Of a stretch of 64,000 nt of DNA, positions 9,260 through 17,967 are shown in pieces (the stretch's first letter is position 1; each line of letters opens with the position of its first letter). The notes beneath the pieces are model-generated. The model did not search any database. It had not been told where the DNA came from and worked only from the letters and a program-made list of their open reading frames with translations. The position numbers and the translations under genes were made by a program. Source of the DNA: Erythrobacter colymbi (GTDB taxonomy: Bacteria; Pseudomonadota; Alphaproteobacteria; Sphingomonadales; Sphingomonadaceae); assembly GCF_002155685.1 (NCBI RefSeq), contig NZ_MUYK01000011.1, forward strand, positions 28,464 to 92,463, read 5' to 3'.

Positions 9260-9628
9260 CTAGCCCGCCGCCTCCAGCACATCGCTGATATCCTTTCGGA
9301 TTTCCGCCAGCGCCCGCGCGTCCGCCTGTAGGATTTGAGCCCCGATCTGGCCCGCCAGCCCGCCATAGAAAGTCTTGAGGCTAGCCCCCAGCGGATGCTC
9401 CGGCGCGACCGACTTGGCCAGCCACAGCATGATCGTCTGCGCGCGCAAAAGCGACTCGCGAGGGGGGGTCTGAACCCGCTCTAGCGCGATCAAGGCGTGG
9501 CCTAGCGCGGCCTCGCACTCCTCGAGGCAGATGCGAGTGAGGTCTGCGCCGCCCGATGCCTCGATCCGCGCTTCGAGCGCGACGCGGCGGTAGGCGGCGG
9601 CCGGATTGCGGGCGAGCATCTGCATCAC
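9260..9628 (-). CDS. fliS: flagellin export chaperone FliS
   Basis: Binds the C-terminus of newly made flagellin and keeps it unfolded until export. It is 122 residues and all-helical. The start MLARNPAAAYRRVALEARIEA contains the conserved FliS helix with AYRRV (YxxV/N-type). It lies 9 bp after fliD in the same direction, the usual fliD-fliS order, which supports the call more than the weakly conserved sequence does. It is probably co-transcribed with fliD from the sigma-28 site at 11088. Confidence 0.85.
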   Translation of the reverse strand: MMQMLARNPAAAYRRVALEARIEASGGADLTRICLEECEAALGHALIALERVQTPPRESLLRAQTIMLWLAKSVAPEHPLGASLKTFYGGLAGQIGAQILQADARALAEIRKDISDVLEAAG

Positions 9629-9637
9629 GGCGTCCCC

Positions 9638-11080
9638 TTAGTTGTTGTTGCTGTTCGACCAGATGTCGACCTGCTGGCGCAGGAAGGCGAGGGTCGATTG
9701 CGAGGCAGAGACGCGCCGTTCGGAGGCGGTGAATTCGCGCGTCAACCGCAGCCGCAGCGCTTCCTGCTGCTCGGCGATCTTGGAAAGGCGCTTGTCGTTC
9801 GCCGCCTTCTGCGTCTCGTAGCGCTTCAGCGACCCGCCGAGCGAGGAGGGGTCGGTGGTCAGGCTGTTCTCGCGCGCGAAGCGGTCGAAGGTGGCGAAGA
9901 CGCCGGTGGCGCCGGTGGTGAACATCGCCGCGACCGCATCGGGCGCGGTGTCGAGCGCGCGGTTGAGGCGGGCGTTGTCGAGCTTGAAGGTGCCGTCACG
10001 GTTGAGCGCGAGGCCGAGATCGCCGAGCGTGCGCGGCTCACTGCCGGTCGCGTTCGGCATCACCACACGGCTCGCGAGGCCCGTGAGGTCGCGGCGCAGC
10101 TCGCGCGCGCCCGGATCGTTGCCGAGCTCGCCGCCGACCGGCGCGGCCAGATCGTTGATCTGCCCGACGATGTCGTTGAGCGCCGAGACAAAGTCCTCCA
10201 TCACGCTGGTGAAGGCGGCGGGATCGCTGCCGAAGCTGACCGTGGTCGGTGCGCCGGTGTTGGTGGCGGTGAGGGTGAGTCCGAAGCCGCCCGGCAGGCC
10301 GGTGACGCGGTTGGTGGGGCTGGTCATCGCCACCCCGTCGAGGCTGAAGGCGGCATCGCGCGCGGTCTGGCGCAAGGTGGCGTTGGTGCTGCCCGCGCTC
10401 CAGCCGAGATAGGTGAGATCGCCCGCCTCGTTGACCGCCGGATCGTTGACGCTCGCGGCCTCCAGCACGAAGCCACCCGCCGCCCCGTCCTTGCCCTTCA
10501 TCACCAGCTGCGCGCCGTTGGTGCCGGTCGCGACATAGGCGCTGACCGCACCGCCGCTGGCCTGGGTGATCTTGGTCGCCAGCGTGGCGAGCGTGTCGGT
10601 ATCGGTGACGGTGATCGGCACGGCGGCGCGCGCGCCATCGGCGGTGAAGGTGCTGCCCGACACGGTGCCGAAGCGCAGCGTCAGCGTGCCCTCGCCCACC
10701 AGCGCGTCGCGGCTCGCCAGCGGCCGGCTGACGAGGGTCTGGCTCTGCGCGAGCGCGGTGACTTCGAGGCTGTAGCTGCCGCGCGGCGCCACCCCGGCAG
10801 GCACGGTGACCTTGGCGACGGCGGCGTTGGCGAGCTCGCCCTTGGGGGCAAGGTCGCCGGTGCGGATCCTGTCGCCCAGCGCGCCCGAAAGCGAGGTGAG
10901 CGCGCTGCGCAGCTGCGCGGCGGCCGAGACCTGTGCGGTCAGCGCGGTCTGGCGCGCGGTGATCTGGTCGCGCTGTGCGGCGAAGCTGGCGGCCGAGATG
11001 TCCTCGGCCAGCTTGATGAAATCAACGCCGCTGCCCGCGCCAAGCGCCGAGATGATCGAGGAGCCGGAGGTCGTGGTCAT
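9638..11080 (-). CDS. fliD: flagellar filament cap protein FliD (HAP2)
   Basis: Forms the cap at the filament tip that directs flagellin polymerisation. It has 480 residues. The N-terminal HAP2 region (MTTTSGSSIISALGAGSGVDFIKLAEDI) and the C-terminal coiled coil (SLKRYETQKAANDKRLSKIAEQ then RLTREFTASERRVS) are both present. The protein is exported by the flagellar type III system and has no Sec signal. It follows flhB by 30 bp but has its own candidate sigma-28 promoter, as expected for a late gene. Confidence 0.94.
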   Translation of the reverse strand: MTTTSGSSIISALGAGSGVDFIKLAEDISAASFAAQRDQITARQTALTAQVSAAAQLRSALTSLSGALGDRIRTGDLAPKGELANAAVAKVTVPAGVAPRGSYSLEVTALAQSQTLVSRPLASRDALVGEGTLTLRFGTVSGSTFTADGARAAVPITVTDTDTLATLATKITQASGGAVSAYVATGTNGAQLVMKGKDGAAGGFVLEAASVNDPAVNEAGDLTYLGWSAGSTNATLRQTARDAAFSLDGVAMTSPTNRVTGLPGGFGLTLTATNTGAPTTVSFGSDPAAFTSVMEDFVSALNDIVGQINDLAAPVGGELGNDPGARELRRDLTGLASRVVMPNATGSEPRTLGDLGLALNRDGTFKLDNARLNRALDTAPDAVAAMFTTGATGVFATFDRFARENSLTTDPSSLGGSLKRYETQKAANDKRLSKIAEQQEALRLRLTREFTASERRVSASQSTLAFLRQQVDIWSNSNNN

Positions 11081-11087
11081 GAGCGTG

Positions 11088-11113
11088 AGGACGGGTGTCT
11101 GGCGCGAAGTTTA
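11088..11113 (-). promoter_or_regulatory. candidate sigma-28 (FliA) promoter of fliDS
   Basis: On the minus strand the site reads TAAA, 14 bases, CCCG, then TCCT. It has the same spacing and nearly the same boxes as the sites before fliC (GCCGCTCT) and flgM (GCCGTTCT), and shares their CTTAAAC left end. The TAA stop of flhB is part of the -35 box. The -10 box is about 8-15 bases upstream of the fliD start, giving a very short leader. Confidence 0.6.
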
Positions 11114-12250
11114 AGCATGATTTTCGGGCCTCCCGTCGCCATCGAACCGCAGGCCCTGCGGCACCTCCACCACCGGACGGCGCGGGCGCTGGCCGCGCTT
11201 CAGGGCGAGCACGAAGGCCACCAGCGAGGCGAGCGCGATGTAGAGCTCCTCGCGCACCATCTGGTTCGGACGCGTGGTGAAATAGACCGCACGGGCGAGC
11301 TGCGGGTATTCGAGCACTGGCAGGCCCTCTTCCGCCGCGATCTCGCGCATGGCGAGCGCGGTCTCGCCCCGGCCTTTCGCCAGCAGCAGCGGCGCGGGCG
11401 CGCGGGCCGGATCATAGGTCAGCGCCACCGCGAAGTGCAGCGGGTTGACGATCACGAACTGCGCCTCCTTCATCGCCTTGGCGACGCCCCCGCGCGCGAG
11501 ATCGCGCTGACGCTGGCGGCGGGCGGATTTCATTTCGGGCGAGCCTTCGGACTGCTTGTTCTCGTCGCGCACTTCCTGGAGGCTCATCTTCAGGCGCTTG
11601 TCACGCTGGAAGCGTTGCAGCGGGTAATCGATCGCGGCGATCACCACGAGGCCGATCAGCAGCGCACCGATCAGCGAGGAGAAGGCCTCGATCGAGCGCG
11701 CGACCTGCGCCTCGAACGGCAGGCTGCCAAGCGCGAGCAGCTCGCCCATCCGCCCCTTGGCCCAGACCCAGGCGATCCCGCCCAGCAGCGCGAGCTTGGC
11801 GAGGCCCTTGCCGAGCTCGATCAGGCCCTGCATCCCGAAGATGCGCTTGATGCCGGAGAGCGGGTTGATCCGGCGCGCCTTGAACCCGGCATTGCCCGCG
11901 ATCCAGCGCCCGTCCTGCCCCAGCAGCAGCTGCGAGGCGGTGGCGGTGACGGCGACGATCGCGCCCAGTGCCAGCACCGGCGGCAGCGCGGCGAGCGCGG
12001 CATCGCCCAGCAACGCGCCGGGAGTAAACCCGTCAAGCGCGGCGCGGTCGAAGCGGAAGCCGGCACGCGCAGTCGCGGCCATGCCCTCGGTCAGCCACGA
12101 TCCCAGCCCCCACAGCGCCAGCGCCCCTGCGCCCGCCGAGGCGGCGGTGGCCAGCTCGCGCGAGCGCAGGACGTCGCCGTTCTTGGCCGCATCCTCGCGG
12201 CGCTTCTGGGTCGGGGCGAAAGTCTTTTCGCCGGCGGTCTCCTCGGCCAT
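11111..12250 (-). CDS. flhB: flagellar type III export switch protein FlhB
   Basis: Inner-membrane export-gate component that switches substrate from rod/hook to filament proteins through self-cleavage. It has 379 residues with four membrane segments in the first about 210 residues and a cytoplasmic domain after. The autocleavage motif, normally NPTH, is NPLH here (IVNPLHFAVAL). Asn-Pro and His are kept, so cleavage is plausible. The fliR stop is immediately adjacent (TAA ends at 12251), and the stop of flhB overlaps the fliD promoter. The final about 30 residues are proline-rich and charged. Confidence 0.95.
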   Translation of the reverse strand: MAEETAGEKTFAPTQKRREDAAKNGDVLRSRELATAASAGAGALALWGLGSWLTEGMAATARAGFRFDRAALDGFTPGALLGDAALAALPPVLALGAIVAVTATASQLLLGQDGRWIAGNAGFKARRINPLSGIKRIFGMQGLIELGKGLAKLALLGGIAWVWAKGRMGELLALGSLPFEAQVARSIEAFSSLIGALLIGLVVIAAIDYPLQRFQRDKRLKMSLQEVRDENKQSEGSPEMKSARRQRQRDLARGGVAKAMKEAQFVIVNPLHFAVALTYDPARAPAPLLLAKGRGETALAMREIAAEEGLPVLEYPQLARAVYFTTRPNQMVREELYIALASLVAFVLALKRGQRPRRPVVEVPQGLRFDGDGRPENHA

Positions 12251-13042
12251 TTATGGCGCCTCCGGCTGGAGCAGGGCCTCGGTCTGTTCGAGCGCGGCGG
12301 TGATCGCGCCGCGCATCTGCCCGGTCATCATCGGCAGCGCGATGATCATGGCGGCGATCCCGGCGAGCACCCCTGCGGGCAGGCCGAGCGCGAAGAGGTT
12401 CAATGACGGCGCGGAGCGGGCGATGAGGCCCGTCACCACCTGCACCAGCAGCAGCACCAGCACCACCGGCAGCGCAATCGCGGCGGCAGTGGCGAGGCCG
12501 TAGCCGAAGAACATCACCACGCTCTCGGCCCGCCACGCCCCGAAGGCGAACTGGCCTGCGGGCAGCAGGCGGTAGCTTTCGGTCAGCAGCTCGAACCACA
12601 AAAGGTGCGCGCCGGTGGCGTAGAACAGCAGGCTGAGGACGAGCCCGAAGAATGTGCCCAGCGCCCCCGATTGCGCGCCGCTCGCCGGATCGATCGAGGT
12701 GGCGATGGCAAGGCCCATCGTCCCGGCGATCTGCTCGGCGGCGACCAGCGGAATGGCGAAGGCGAGTTGCAGCACGAAGCCGAGCATCAGGCCCACCGCG
12801 ACCTCGTGCAGCACCGCGATCACCGCGGCGATGCTCATCATCGGCGGGGACGGCGCGATCGGCACCCAGCTCGCGACGAAGTATCCGAGCACGAGGGAGA
12901 GCAGGATGCGCAGCTGCACCGGCACCGCGTTACCGCCGATCATCGGCGCGGCCATCAGCGCGGCGCCGCAGCGGATCGACAGGAAGGCGATCAGCCACAG
13001 CTGCGCCTCGATGCTGCCGAAGCCGAAGTCGAGGACGTTCAT
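12251..13042 (-). CDS. fliR: flagellar export gate protein FliR
   Basis: Component of the FliPQR export pore in the inner membrane. It has 263 residues and six hydrophobic segments. The N-terminus with SIRCGAALMAAPMIGG is typical of FliR, where the first third carries the conserved (R)xGxxxxxxPxxG pattern. It sits between fliQ and flhB with 4 bp spacing upstream and no gap downstream. Order fliO-P-Q-R-flhB is the standard export-gate arrangement. Confidence 0.95.
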   Translation of the reverse strand: MNVLDFGFGSIEAQLWLIAFLSIRCGAALMAAPMIGGNAVPVQLRILLSLVLGYFVASWVPIAPSPPMMSIAAVIAVLHEVAVGLMLGFVLQLAFAIPLVAAEQIAGTMGLAIATSIDPASGAQSGALGTFFGLVLSLLFYATGAHLLWFELLTESYRLLPAGQFAFGAWRAESVVMFFGYGLATAAAIALPVVLVLLLVQVVTGLIARSAPSLNLFALGLPAGVLAGIAAMIIALPMMTGQMRGAITAALEQTEALLQPEAP

Positions 13043-13046
13043 GGCG

Positions 13047-13319
13047 TCATGCGCTCAGATTGGCGACCTGCGCCATGAGGTCGCGGGTGAAATCGGCGAG
13101 CAGCCCCATCATCGCCGCGCCCAGCACCACGAACACCAGCGCGGTGATCGCGAGCTTGGGGATGAAGCTGAGGGTCTGCTCGTTCACCGAAGTCGCCGCC
13201 TGGATGATCCCGACGACGAGGCCGACGACCAGCGTCGCGATCAGCACCGGCCCTGCGATCAGCGCGGTGACCCACAGCGTCTGGTCGGCCAGTGCGAGGA
13301 GCTGCGTTTCCTCGCCCAT
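13047..13319 (-). CDS. fliQ: flagellar export gate protein FliQ
   Basis: Small export-gate subunit of 90 residues with two membrane helices (VTALIAGPVLIATLVVGLVVG and ALVFVVLGAAMMGLLADF). The conserved Q-A-x-T-x-x-N-E-Q motif appears as QAATSVNEQTLSFIPK between the helices. ATG 13319 overlaps the fliP stop by one base (TGATG); a TTG one codon earlier is also possible. Confidence 0.95.
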   Translation of the reverse strand: MGEETQLLALADQTLWVTALIAGPVLIATLVVGLVVGIIQAATSVNEQTLSFIPKLAITALVFVVLGAAMMGLLADFTRDLMAQVANLSA

Positions 13320-14134
13320 CAACTGAAACTCATCGCAAGGCTGCCCATCAAGAGCGCCCAGCCATCGACCAGCACGAACAGCAGCAGCTTGAAGGGCAGG
13401 GATATGATCGTCGGCGAAAGCATCATCATGCCGAGGCTCATCAACACGCTCGCCACGACGAGGTCGATCACGAGGAAGGGCAGGAAGATCATGAAGCCGA
13501 TCTGGAAGGCGGTCTCCAGCTCGGAGGTGACGAAGGCGGGGAGCAGGATCGAGAAGGGAACGTCCGCCCCGCTCTTGAAGGTGCCGCCGCCGGCGATGTC
13601 GGTGAACATCACGAGGTTCGATTCGCGGGTCTGGCGGATCATGAAGGCGTGGAAGGATTCCCCCGCCTTGCCGATCGCCTCATCGGCCGAGAGCGTCCCG
13701 GCGGCATAGGGCGCGATCGCCTCGCTGTTCACGGTGTCGAGCGTCGGGACCATGACGAACAGCGACAGGAACAGCGCAAGACCCGCCAGCACCTGCCCCG
13801 GGGGCGAGCCTTGCAGGCCCAATGCCTGCCGCAGGATCGAGAGCACCACCAGGATGCGCAGGAAGCTCGTCATCATCAGCACCAGCGCGGGCAGGATGGT
13901 GAGAAGGCCCATCACCACCAGCAGCTGGAGCGAGAGGCTCAGGGGGCTGTCATCGCCCGCCCCCTTGTCGCCCAGCGCGCGCTCGATCGCGGTGCCGACG
14001 CCCGCAGAGACCGGATCGGGTGCCGGGATCGCCGCGCCCGGCGCTGCCGCGTGGGCGAAGTCGGGCATCACGAAAAACATGGTTAACGCCGCAAGGCAGA
14101 CGAGGGCCGCGCGGACAAGGGCAGAGCGGTGCAT
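13319..14134 (-). CDS. fliP: flagellar export gate protein FliP
   Basis: Main subunit of the FliPQR export pore. It is 271 residues and begins with a cleavable signal peptide ([20 protein letters not shown]...AHA), as in most FliP. The FliP signature [20 protein letters not shown] is intact, followed by the conserved membrane segments and the C-terminal [17 protein letters not shown] 14134 is preferred over the GTG one codon upstream because it overlaps the fliO stop by one base. Confidence 0.96.
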   Translation of the reverse strand: MHRSALVRAALVCLAALTMFFVMPDFAHAAAPGAAIPAPDPVSAGVGTAIERALGDKGAGDDSPLSLSLQLLVVMGLLTILPALVLMMTSFLRILVVLSILRQALGLQGSPPGQVLAGLALFLSLFVMVPTLDTVNSEAIAPYAAGTLSADEAIGKAGESFHAFMIRQTRESNLVMFTDIAGGGTFKSGADVPFSILLPAFVTSELETAFQIGFMIFLPFLVIDLVVASVLMSLGMMMLSPTIISLPFKLLLFVLVDGWALLMGSLAMSFS

Positions 14135-14439
14135 CACTCGGTCTCCGGGAGGACAGCGACGGTCGCGGCAGCGGCGGCGGGGGCTTCCCCGAGCCGCACC
14201 ATCCCGTGCCGGGTGCAGCCCAGCAGGATCTCGCGGTCATGGAAGCGCACCACGGCGAGCTTCATGCCCGGTGCGATCAGGCTGGTCTCGACCAGCTGGA
14301 GCTGGCGGCGCGGCGCTCCGGCCCCGCCGGGCGTGCCGTGCAGGCGGGTCTGGAGCCAGCGGGTGAGCCACAGGCTCCCCCAGATCAGCCCCGCCAGCAG
14401 CGGCAGCAGCAGGGCCAGCCGCAGGAGATATTCGATCAT
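14134..14439 (-). CDS. fliO: flagellar biosynthesis protein FliO
   Basis: Helps FliP assemble into the export gate. The 101-residue protein has one N-terminal membrane segment ([21 protein letters not shown]) and a small cytoplasmic domain with the FliO pattern [26 protein letters not shown]. FliO is poorly conserved; position between fliN and fliP makes the call firm. It is separated from fliN by 24 bp. Confidence 0.88.
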   Translation of the reverse strand: MIEYLLRLALLLPLLAGLIWGSLWLTRWLQTRLHGTPGGAGAPRRQLQLVETSLIAPGMKLAVVRFHDREILLGCTRHGMVRLGEAPAAAAATVAVLPETE

Positions 14440-14463
14440 GGTGCGACCCCTGCCCTTGCGCGC

Positions 14464-14787
14464 TTACTGCGCGTCGTCGGCGGCAACCGACGGCTCGGCG
14501 GCGGAACCCTCGCCCGAGGGGGGCACGTCCTGCCCGTCCTCGCCCACGAGGCTGACGATCCTGAGGGCAAAGCGCCCCTTCTCCGCCACCACCTCGCCGC
14601 GCGCGATCACGCGGCCATTGGCGGTGACATCGAGCAGCTCGTCGGTCAGCCGGTCGAGCGTCACGGTGCTCCCCTCGCCCAGCATCAGCACGTCGCGCAG
14701 CGGCATTTCGGTGCGGCCCAGCTCGACCGAGAGGCGCACGGCGACATCGCCGAAGCGGGCAAAAGCGGCGGGTTGGTAAGCGGTCAT
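14464..14787 (-). CDS. fliN: flagellar motor switch protein FliN
   Basis: C-ring protein at the base of the motor. The 107-residue protein is essentially one SpoA/FliN domain: VAVRLSVELGRTEMPLRDVLMLGEGSTVTLD then VDVTANGRVIARGEVV-type strands (here LLDVTANGRVIARGEVVAEKGRFALRIV, split by strand turns). The C-terminus is acidic. Its start overlaps the fliM stop by 4 bp. Confidence 0.94.
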   Translation of the reverse strand: MTAYQPAAFARFGDVAVRLSVELGRTEMPLRDVLMLGEGSTVTLDRLTDELLDVTANGRVIARGEVVAEKGRFALRIVSLVGEDGQDVPPSGEGSAAEPSVAADDAQ

Positions 14788-15746
14788 GGTGCGACACCTT
14801 CAGGCTGAAAGGACGGGGCAGGCTGAGCGGATTGAGGGATACGGGTGAGGCGGATCGCCATGCGGTCCTCGGCGGTGCCGACCGCGCCGTGGCCGACCAG
14901 CGTCTCGCCGGCCATCAGCGGCACCTGCCGGCCCATCGCGAGCGGGATCGTATCGCCCGGCGCAAGGCTCTGGAGCCGCGCGAGCGAGAGGTCGAATTCG
15001 GCCAGCACCACGTGGAGCGGCAGCGGCATCGCGCCAAAGGGTGCAGCCAAGCCGGAGGCGGGGGTGCGCGGCCCGCGGGGGCGCGCACGCCGTCCGGTGC
15101 CGGGCAGCAGACGCGCCATCCGCTCGGCCGCCACGGCGAGCGCGGCGCGCCAGGTGCTGCCCTGCCGGTTGGCGATCTCGAGCACGAAGAACAGCGTCTC
15201 GCGATCGAGCGGAAAGGGCTTCAGCCGCGCCGCGCTTTCGCTGCGCACGATCACCTCGCCTGCCGAGGCGAGGCCTGCGGGCGGGGGCATGTCGCCGAAG
15301 CTCGCGGTGGTGATCGCGCCGGCGATCATCGTCGCGGTCTCCTCCACCAGCAGCGCGGCAGAGCGCGGCAGGGCCTCGGGGACGTGCCCCGTCACCCGCC
15401 CGTCTCCGCCGAAGCTGCGGTCGGTGAGCGCGATGGCGGTGGCGAAATCGAAGCTGAGGAGCGCGGTCTCGCCGCTCGCGCCGCAGCGGATCAGGCTGTT
15501 CGCGGCGAGCGGCCCGATCCTGCGCAGCGCGTCGGCGCCGGAAAGCTTCTCGGGCTCGGTAATGTTGACGTCGAGCCGGTCGCCCGACAGCAGGCCCGAG
15601 AGATCATCGGCCAGCAGTCGCGCGAGATCGCGCCGCCACGCGGCCATCAGCGCGGCGGTTTCCTCGGGGCGCGGCCCGCGCGTCGTCAGCTCGGGGCAAT
15701 GCACCGCGGCGGCGCGCGCGGGCGCGAAGTCGTGACCCATCCTCAT
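14784..15746 (-). CDS. fliM: flagellar motor switch protein FliM, divergent N-terminus
   Basis: C-ring protein linking FliG and FliN. It has 320 residues, close to the usual 330. The middle domain contains the segment after LFFVLEIANRQGSTWR, and the C-terminal SpoA-like domain carries PLHVVLAEFDLSLARLQSLAPGD. Position between fliL and fliN confirms the call. The first residues are MRMGHDFAPARAAAVHCPEL, and the CheY-phosphate docking motif LSQxEIDALL found at the FliM N-terminus in most bacteria is missing. The domain core is also well diverged from enterobacterial FliM. Confidence 0.88.
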   Translation of the reverse strand: MRMGHDFAPARAAAVHCPELTTRGPRPEETAALMAAWRRDLARLLADDLSGLLSGDRLDVNITEPEKLSGADALRRIGPLAANSLIRCGASGETALLSFDFATAIALTDRSFGGDGRVTGHVPEALPRSAALLVEETATMIAGAITTASFGDMPPPAGLASAGEVIVRSESAARLKPFPLDRETLFFVLEIANRQGSTWRAALAVAAERMARLLPGTGRRARPRGPRTPASGLAAPFGAMPLPLHVVLAEFDLSLARLQSLAPGDTIPLAMGRQVPLMAGETLVGHGAVGTAEDRMAIRLTRIPQSAQPAPSFQPEGVAP

Positions 15747-16348
15747 TGGACCAGGAACCCCTTGAACACGACCGAATCGATCCCGCCGAAGCCTTCCTGT
15801 TCTTCCAGCACCTGGTTGACCGCCTTGGTCAGCCGCCCGGCGAGCTTCTTCTTGCCCTCGACGCTATAGGCCTCGGCTTCGGTGGTGGCGGCGAGCTGGG
15901 TGATGATCGCCGAACGGATCGCGAGCTCGTGGGTCTTGACCCATTGCAGCACGCGCCCGTCGCGGCGGGTGGAGACCGCCAGCTCGACCTGGATCAGCCC
16001 CGGCGAATCCGCGAGGTTCGAGGTGAAACTGTCGGCGAAGGAGTAATAGGCGGTACGATACTTGCTGCCGCCCTCGCCATAGACGGGCGCGGCGGCTTCC
16101 TTGTCCTTGCCCTCGCCCGCCGGGGCATAGGGATCTTCCTCGGTCTTGAGGACGAGCTTGGGCTGGTCGGCCTCGTGCTCGGCCTCGCCGCCGGTGCCGA
16201 TCAGGCCCATCGCGAAGGCACCATAGGCCCCGCCCGCGCCGACGCCGAGCAGCAGCACCGCGCCGAGCGCGATCTTGATGATCCCGCCCTTGCCGGACTT
16301 GCCGCCGCCCTCGCCGGCGTTCTCGGACTTGTCCTTACCCTTGGCCAT
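15743..16348 (-). CDS. fliL: flagellar basal-body-associated protein FliL
   Basis: Single-pass inner-membrane protein that surrounds stator units. It has 201 residues: a Lys/Gly-rich cytoplasmic tail (SENAGEGGGKSGKGG), one membrane helix (IALGAVLLLGVGAGGAYGAFAMGL), then a periplasmic domain ending in the conserved FliL pattern VLEEQEGFGGIDSVVFKGFLVQ. It is separated from fliK by 35 bp and overlaps fliM by 4 bp. Confidence 0.93.
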   Translation of the reverse strand: MAKGKDKSENAGEGGGKSGKGGIIKIALGAVLLLGVGAGGAYGAFAMGLIGTGGEAEHEADQPKLVLKTEEDPYAPAGEGKDKEAAAPVYGEGGSKYRTAYYSFADSFTSNLADSPGLIQVELAVSTRRDGRVLQWVKTHELAIRSAIITQLAATTEAEAYSVEGKKKLAGRLTKAVNQVLEEQEGFGGIDSVVFKGFLVQ

Positions 16349-16383
16349 GCCGTGTCAGCTCCCTGGTCTTCATGCGCATGCGA

Positions 16384-17952
16384 TCAGGCGAAGAGGCCGC
16401 CCTGTGCCCTGGCGTGGCTGGCGGAACCCTCGTCCCGCTCCTCGCTGCCGCCCCGCCCGGCAAGGGCGGCAGCGGTGGAGGGGCGGCGGTGGTCCGGCGC
16501 AGCCTCGCCGTCTCGGGAGCCGGATTGGCCCAGGTATGGTTGAGACGATCCTTGACCCCCGTTAGGGGAAGCCCCGTAGCGGTGATCTGACGTCCCGTTC
16601 TGGTGCATGCCGCCGTGCTGGCCGGTGAAGCTGGCCGAGGCATCGGCGGTGGCGGCGACCGCCCGGTCGGCGAGCGCGGCCTGGACCGCGGGGATGAAAC
16701 CCGGATCGCGGCTCGCCAGCACCGCGCGCCACTGTTCCGGCGCGGCCTGCTCGAGGCGGAGCGAGACCATCCCGAACTCGGCGTGATGCACGGTCATGGA
16801 AGGCCGGGCGGAGCGCAGCGCCTCGCGGATATCGCCGACCTGCGCGATGGTCGATTCGAGCTGCGGCGCGGGGACGGGCTGTGCGGCGGCCCGCTCGGGC
16901 GCGGGGGTGGCGGGGGTGTGCTGGGGCGCAGCGAGCTGCGCGGCGGACGGCAGGGCGTCAGGCGTGGCGGCGGCGAGCGCGGGGGTCGTCGCGGGTGCGG
17001 CGGCCGGATCGGGATCGGTTGACAGTGCCGCAGGGGTGACGGGCGAGGGGCTGGCGGGCGGGTCGCTTGTCGCCTCGTCAGGGGTGACGGGCAAAGCAGG
17101 ACGCGGCGCGGCGGTCGTCAAAGTCGCGGTGCGCTGGATGCGGGCGGCAGGCGCTGCCTCGGGCGACGGCGCGGTGGCGGGAGCGGCGCTGATTGGAGCG
17201 GGCGTCGCCAGTGCAGCCAGCAGGACGGGCGCGGGTAGCGGAACGGCGGCAACCGTCTCGGGCTGATCGGTGTCGGTATCGGGATCGCTCGCCGTTTCGA
17301 CCGCAAGGGCTGGCTCGGACGGGGCGGTATCTTCGGCAAGCTCGCTCTCGGACATCGCCACAGGCACAGCAGTCTGCGGCGCGACCGTCGTGACGCGTGC
17401 GGGGGCAGGCTTCGGCTCGGGCAAGGGAGCGACCTCGGGTTCGGGCGCGATAATCTCCGGGCGCTCCGTGCTGGCAGGCGTGAGCGCAGGGGCGACCACA
17501 ATCGCGACCGGCGCGCCTTCCGCGAGCGGCGCGCCGGCGGGTTCGGGCGAGGGGCGAGCCGCCTCAGGCAGCGCTACAACTTGCGGCAGCGGCGCGGCCA
17601 CCTCGGCCACCTCCCCACGCGCAGCCAACGGCAGCGCGGGCGGCAAGTGCGCGCCCGGCTCCGGCAAGGTCTTGCCGCCCGGCAGGCCCGGAAGCACCGC
17701 TGCCGTCGCGGGGAGGAGCGTCGGCGGCACCTCGCCCGGCAGGGTTGCGGGCACATCGGGCGTGGCGGCGGAAAGAACCTGCATCGCCGTCCCCACGGAG
17801 GGCGGCGGCACCGTCGCCGCGCCCAGCAGCCCGGCGAAATCGAGCCCCGCCGCGCCCTCGGCAGGCAGCACCGCCGCACCGTTCGCGAGCGGAACGGTAA
17901 GCGAGGGCATGTCGGGCAGGAGAGAGAGCAGGTTGGTCACGTCGCGGATCAT
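16384..17952 (-). CDS. fliK: hook-length control protein FliK
   Basis: Secreted ruler that measures hook length and triggers the export switch through FlhB. It has 522 residues. Most of the protein (about 60-380) is low-complexity Ala/Pro/Val, typical of FliK. The conserved C-terminal domain is about residues 370-450 (ALRSARPSMTVHHAEFGMVSLRLEQAAPEQWRAVLASRD, read in two parts around GMVSLRLEQ). Position between fliJ and fliL fits. The repetitive composition produces long spurious frames on the other strand. Confidence 0.85.
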   Translation of the reverse strand: MIRDVTNLLSLLPDMPSLTVPLANGAAVLPAEGAAGLDFAGLLGAATVPPPSVGTAMQVLSAATPDVPATLPGEVPPTLLPATAAVLPGLPGGKTLPEPGAHLPPALPLAARGEVAEVAAPLPQVVALPEAARPSPEPAGAPLAEGAPVAIVVAPALTPASTERPEIIAPEPEVAPLPEPKPAPARVTTVAPQTAVPVAMSESELAEDTAPSEPALAVETASDPDTDTDQPETVAAVPLPAPVLLAALATPAPISAAPATAPSPEAAPAARIQRTATLTTAAPRPALPVTPDEATSDPPASPSPVTPAALSTDPDPAAAPATTPALAAATPDALPSAAQLAAPQHTPATPAPERAAAQPVPAPQLESTIAQVGDIREALRSARPSMTVHHAEFGMVSLRLEQAAPEQWRAVLASRDPGFIPAVQAALADRAVAATADASASFTGQHGGMHQNGTSDHRYGASPNGGQGSSQPYLGQSGSRDGEAAPDHRRPSTAAALAGRGGSEERDEGSASHARAQGGLFA

Positions 17953-17967
17953 CCTCGTCGCTGCGGG

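Noticed and set aside
9698..12406. 902-codon plus-strand frame across fliD and flhB
   Set aside because: Shadow of two well-supported minus-strand genes; no domain pattern and Arg/Ala/Gly-rich composition.
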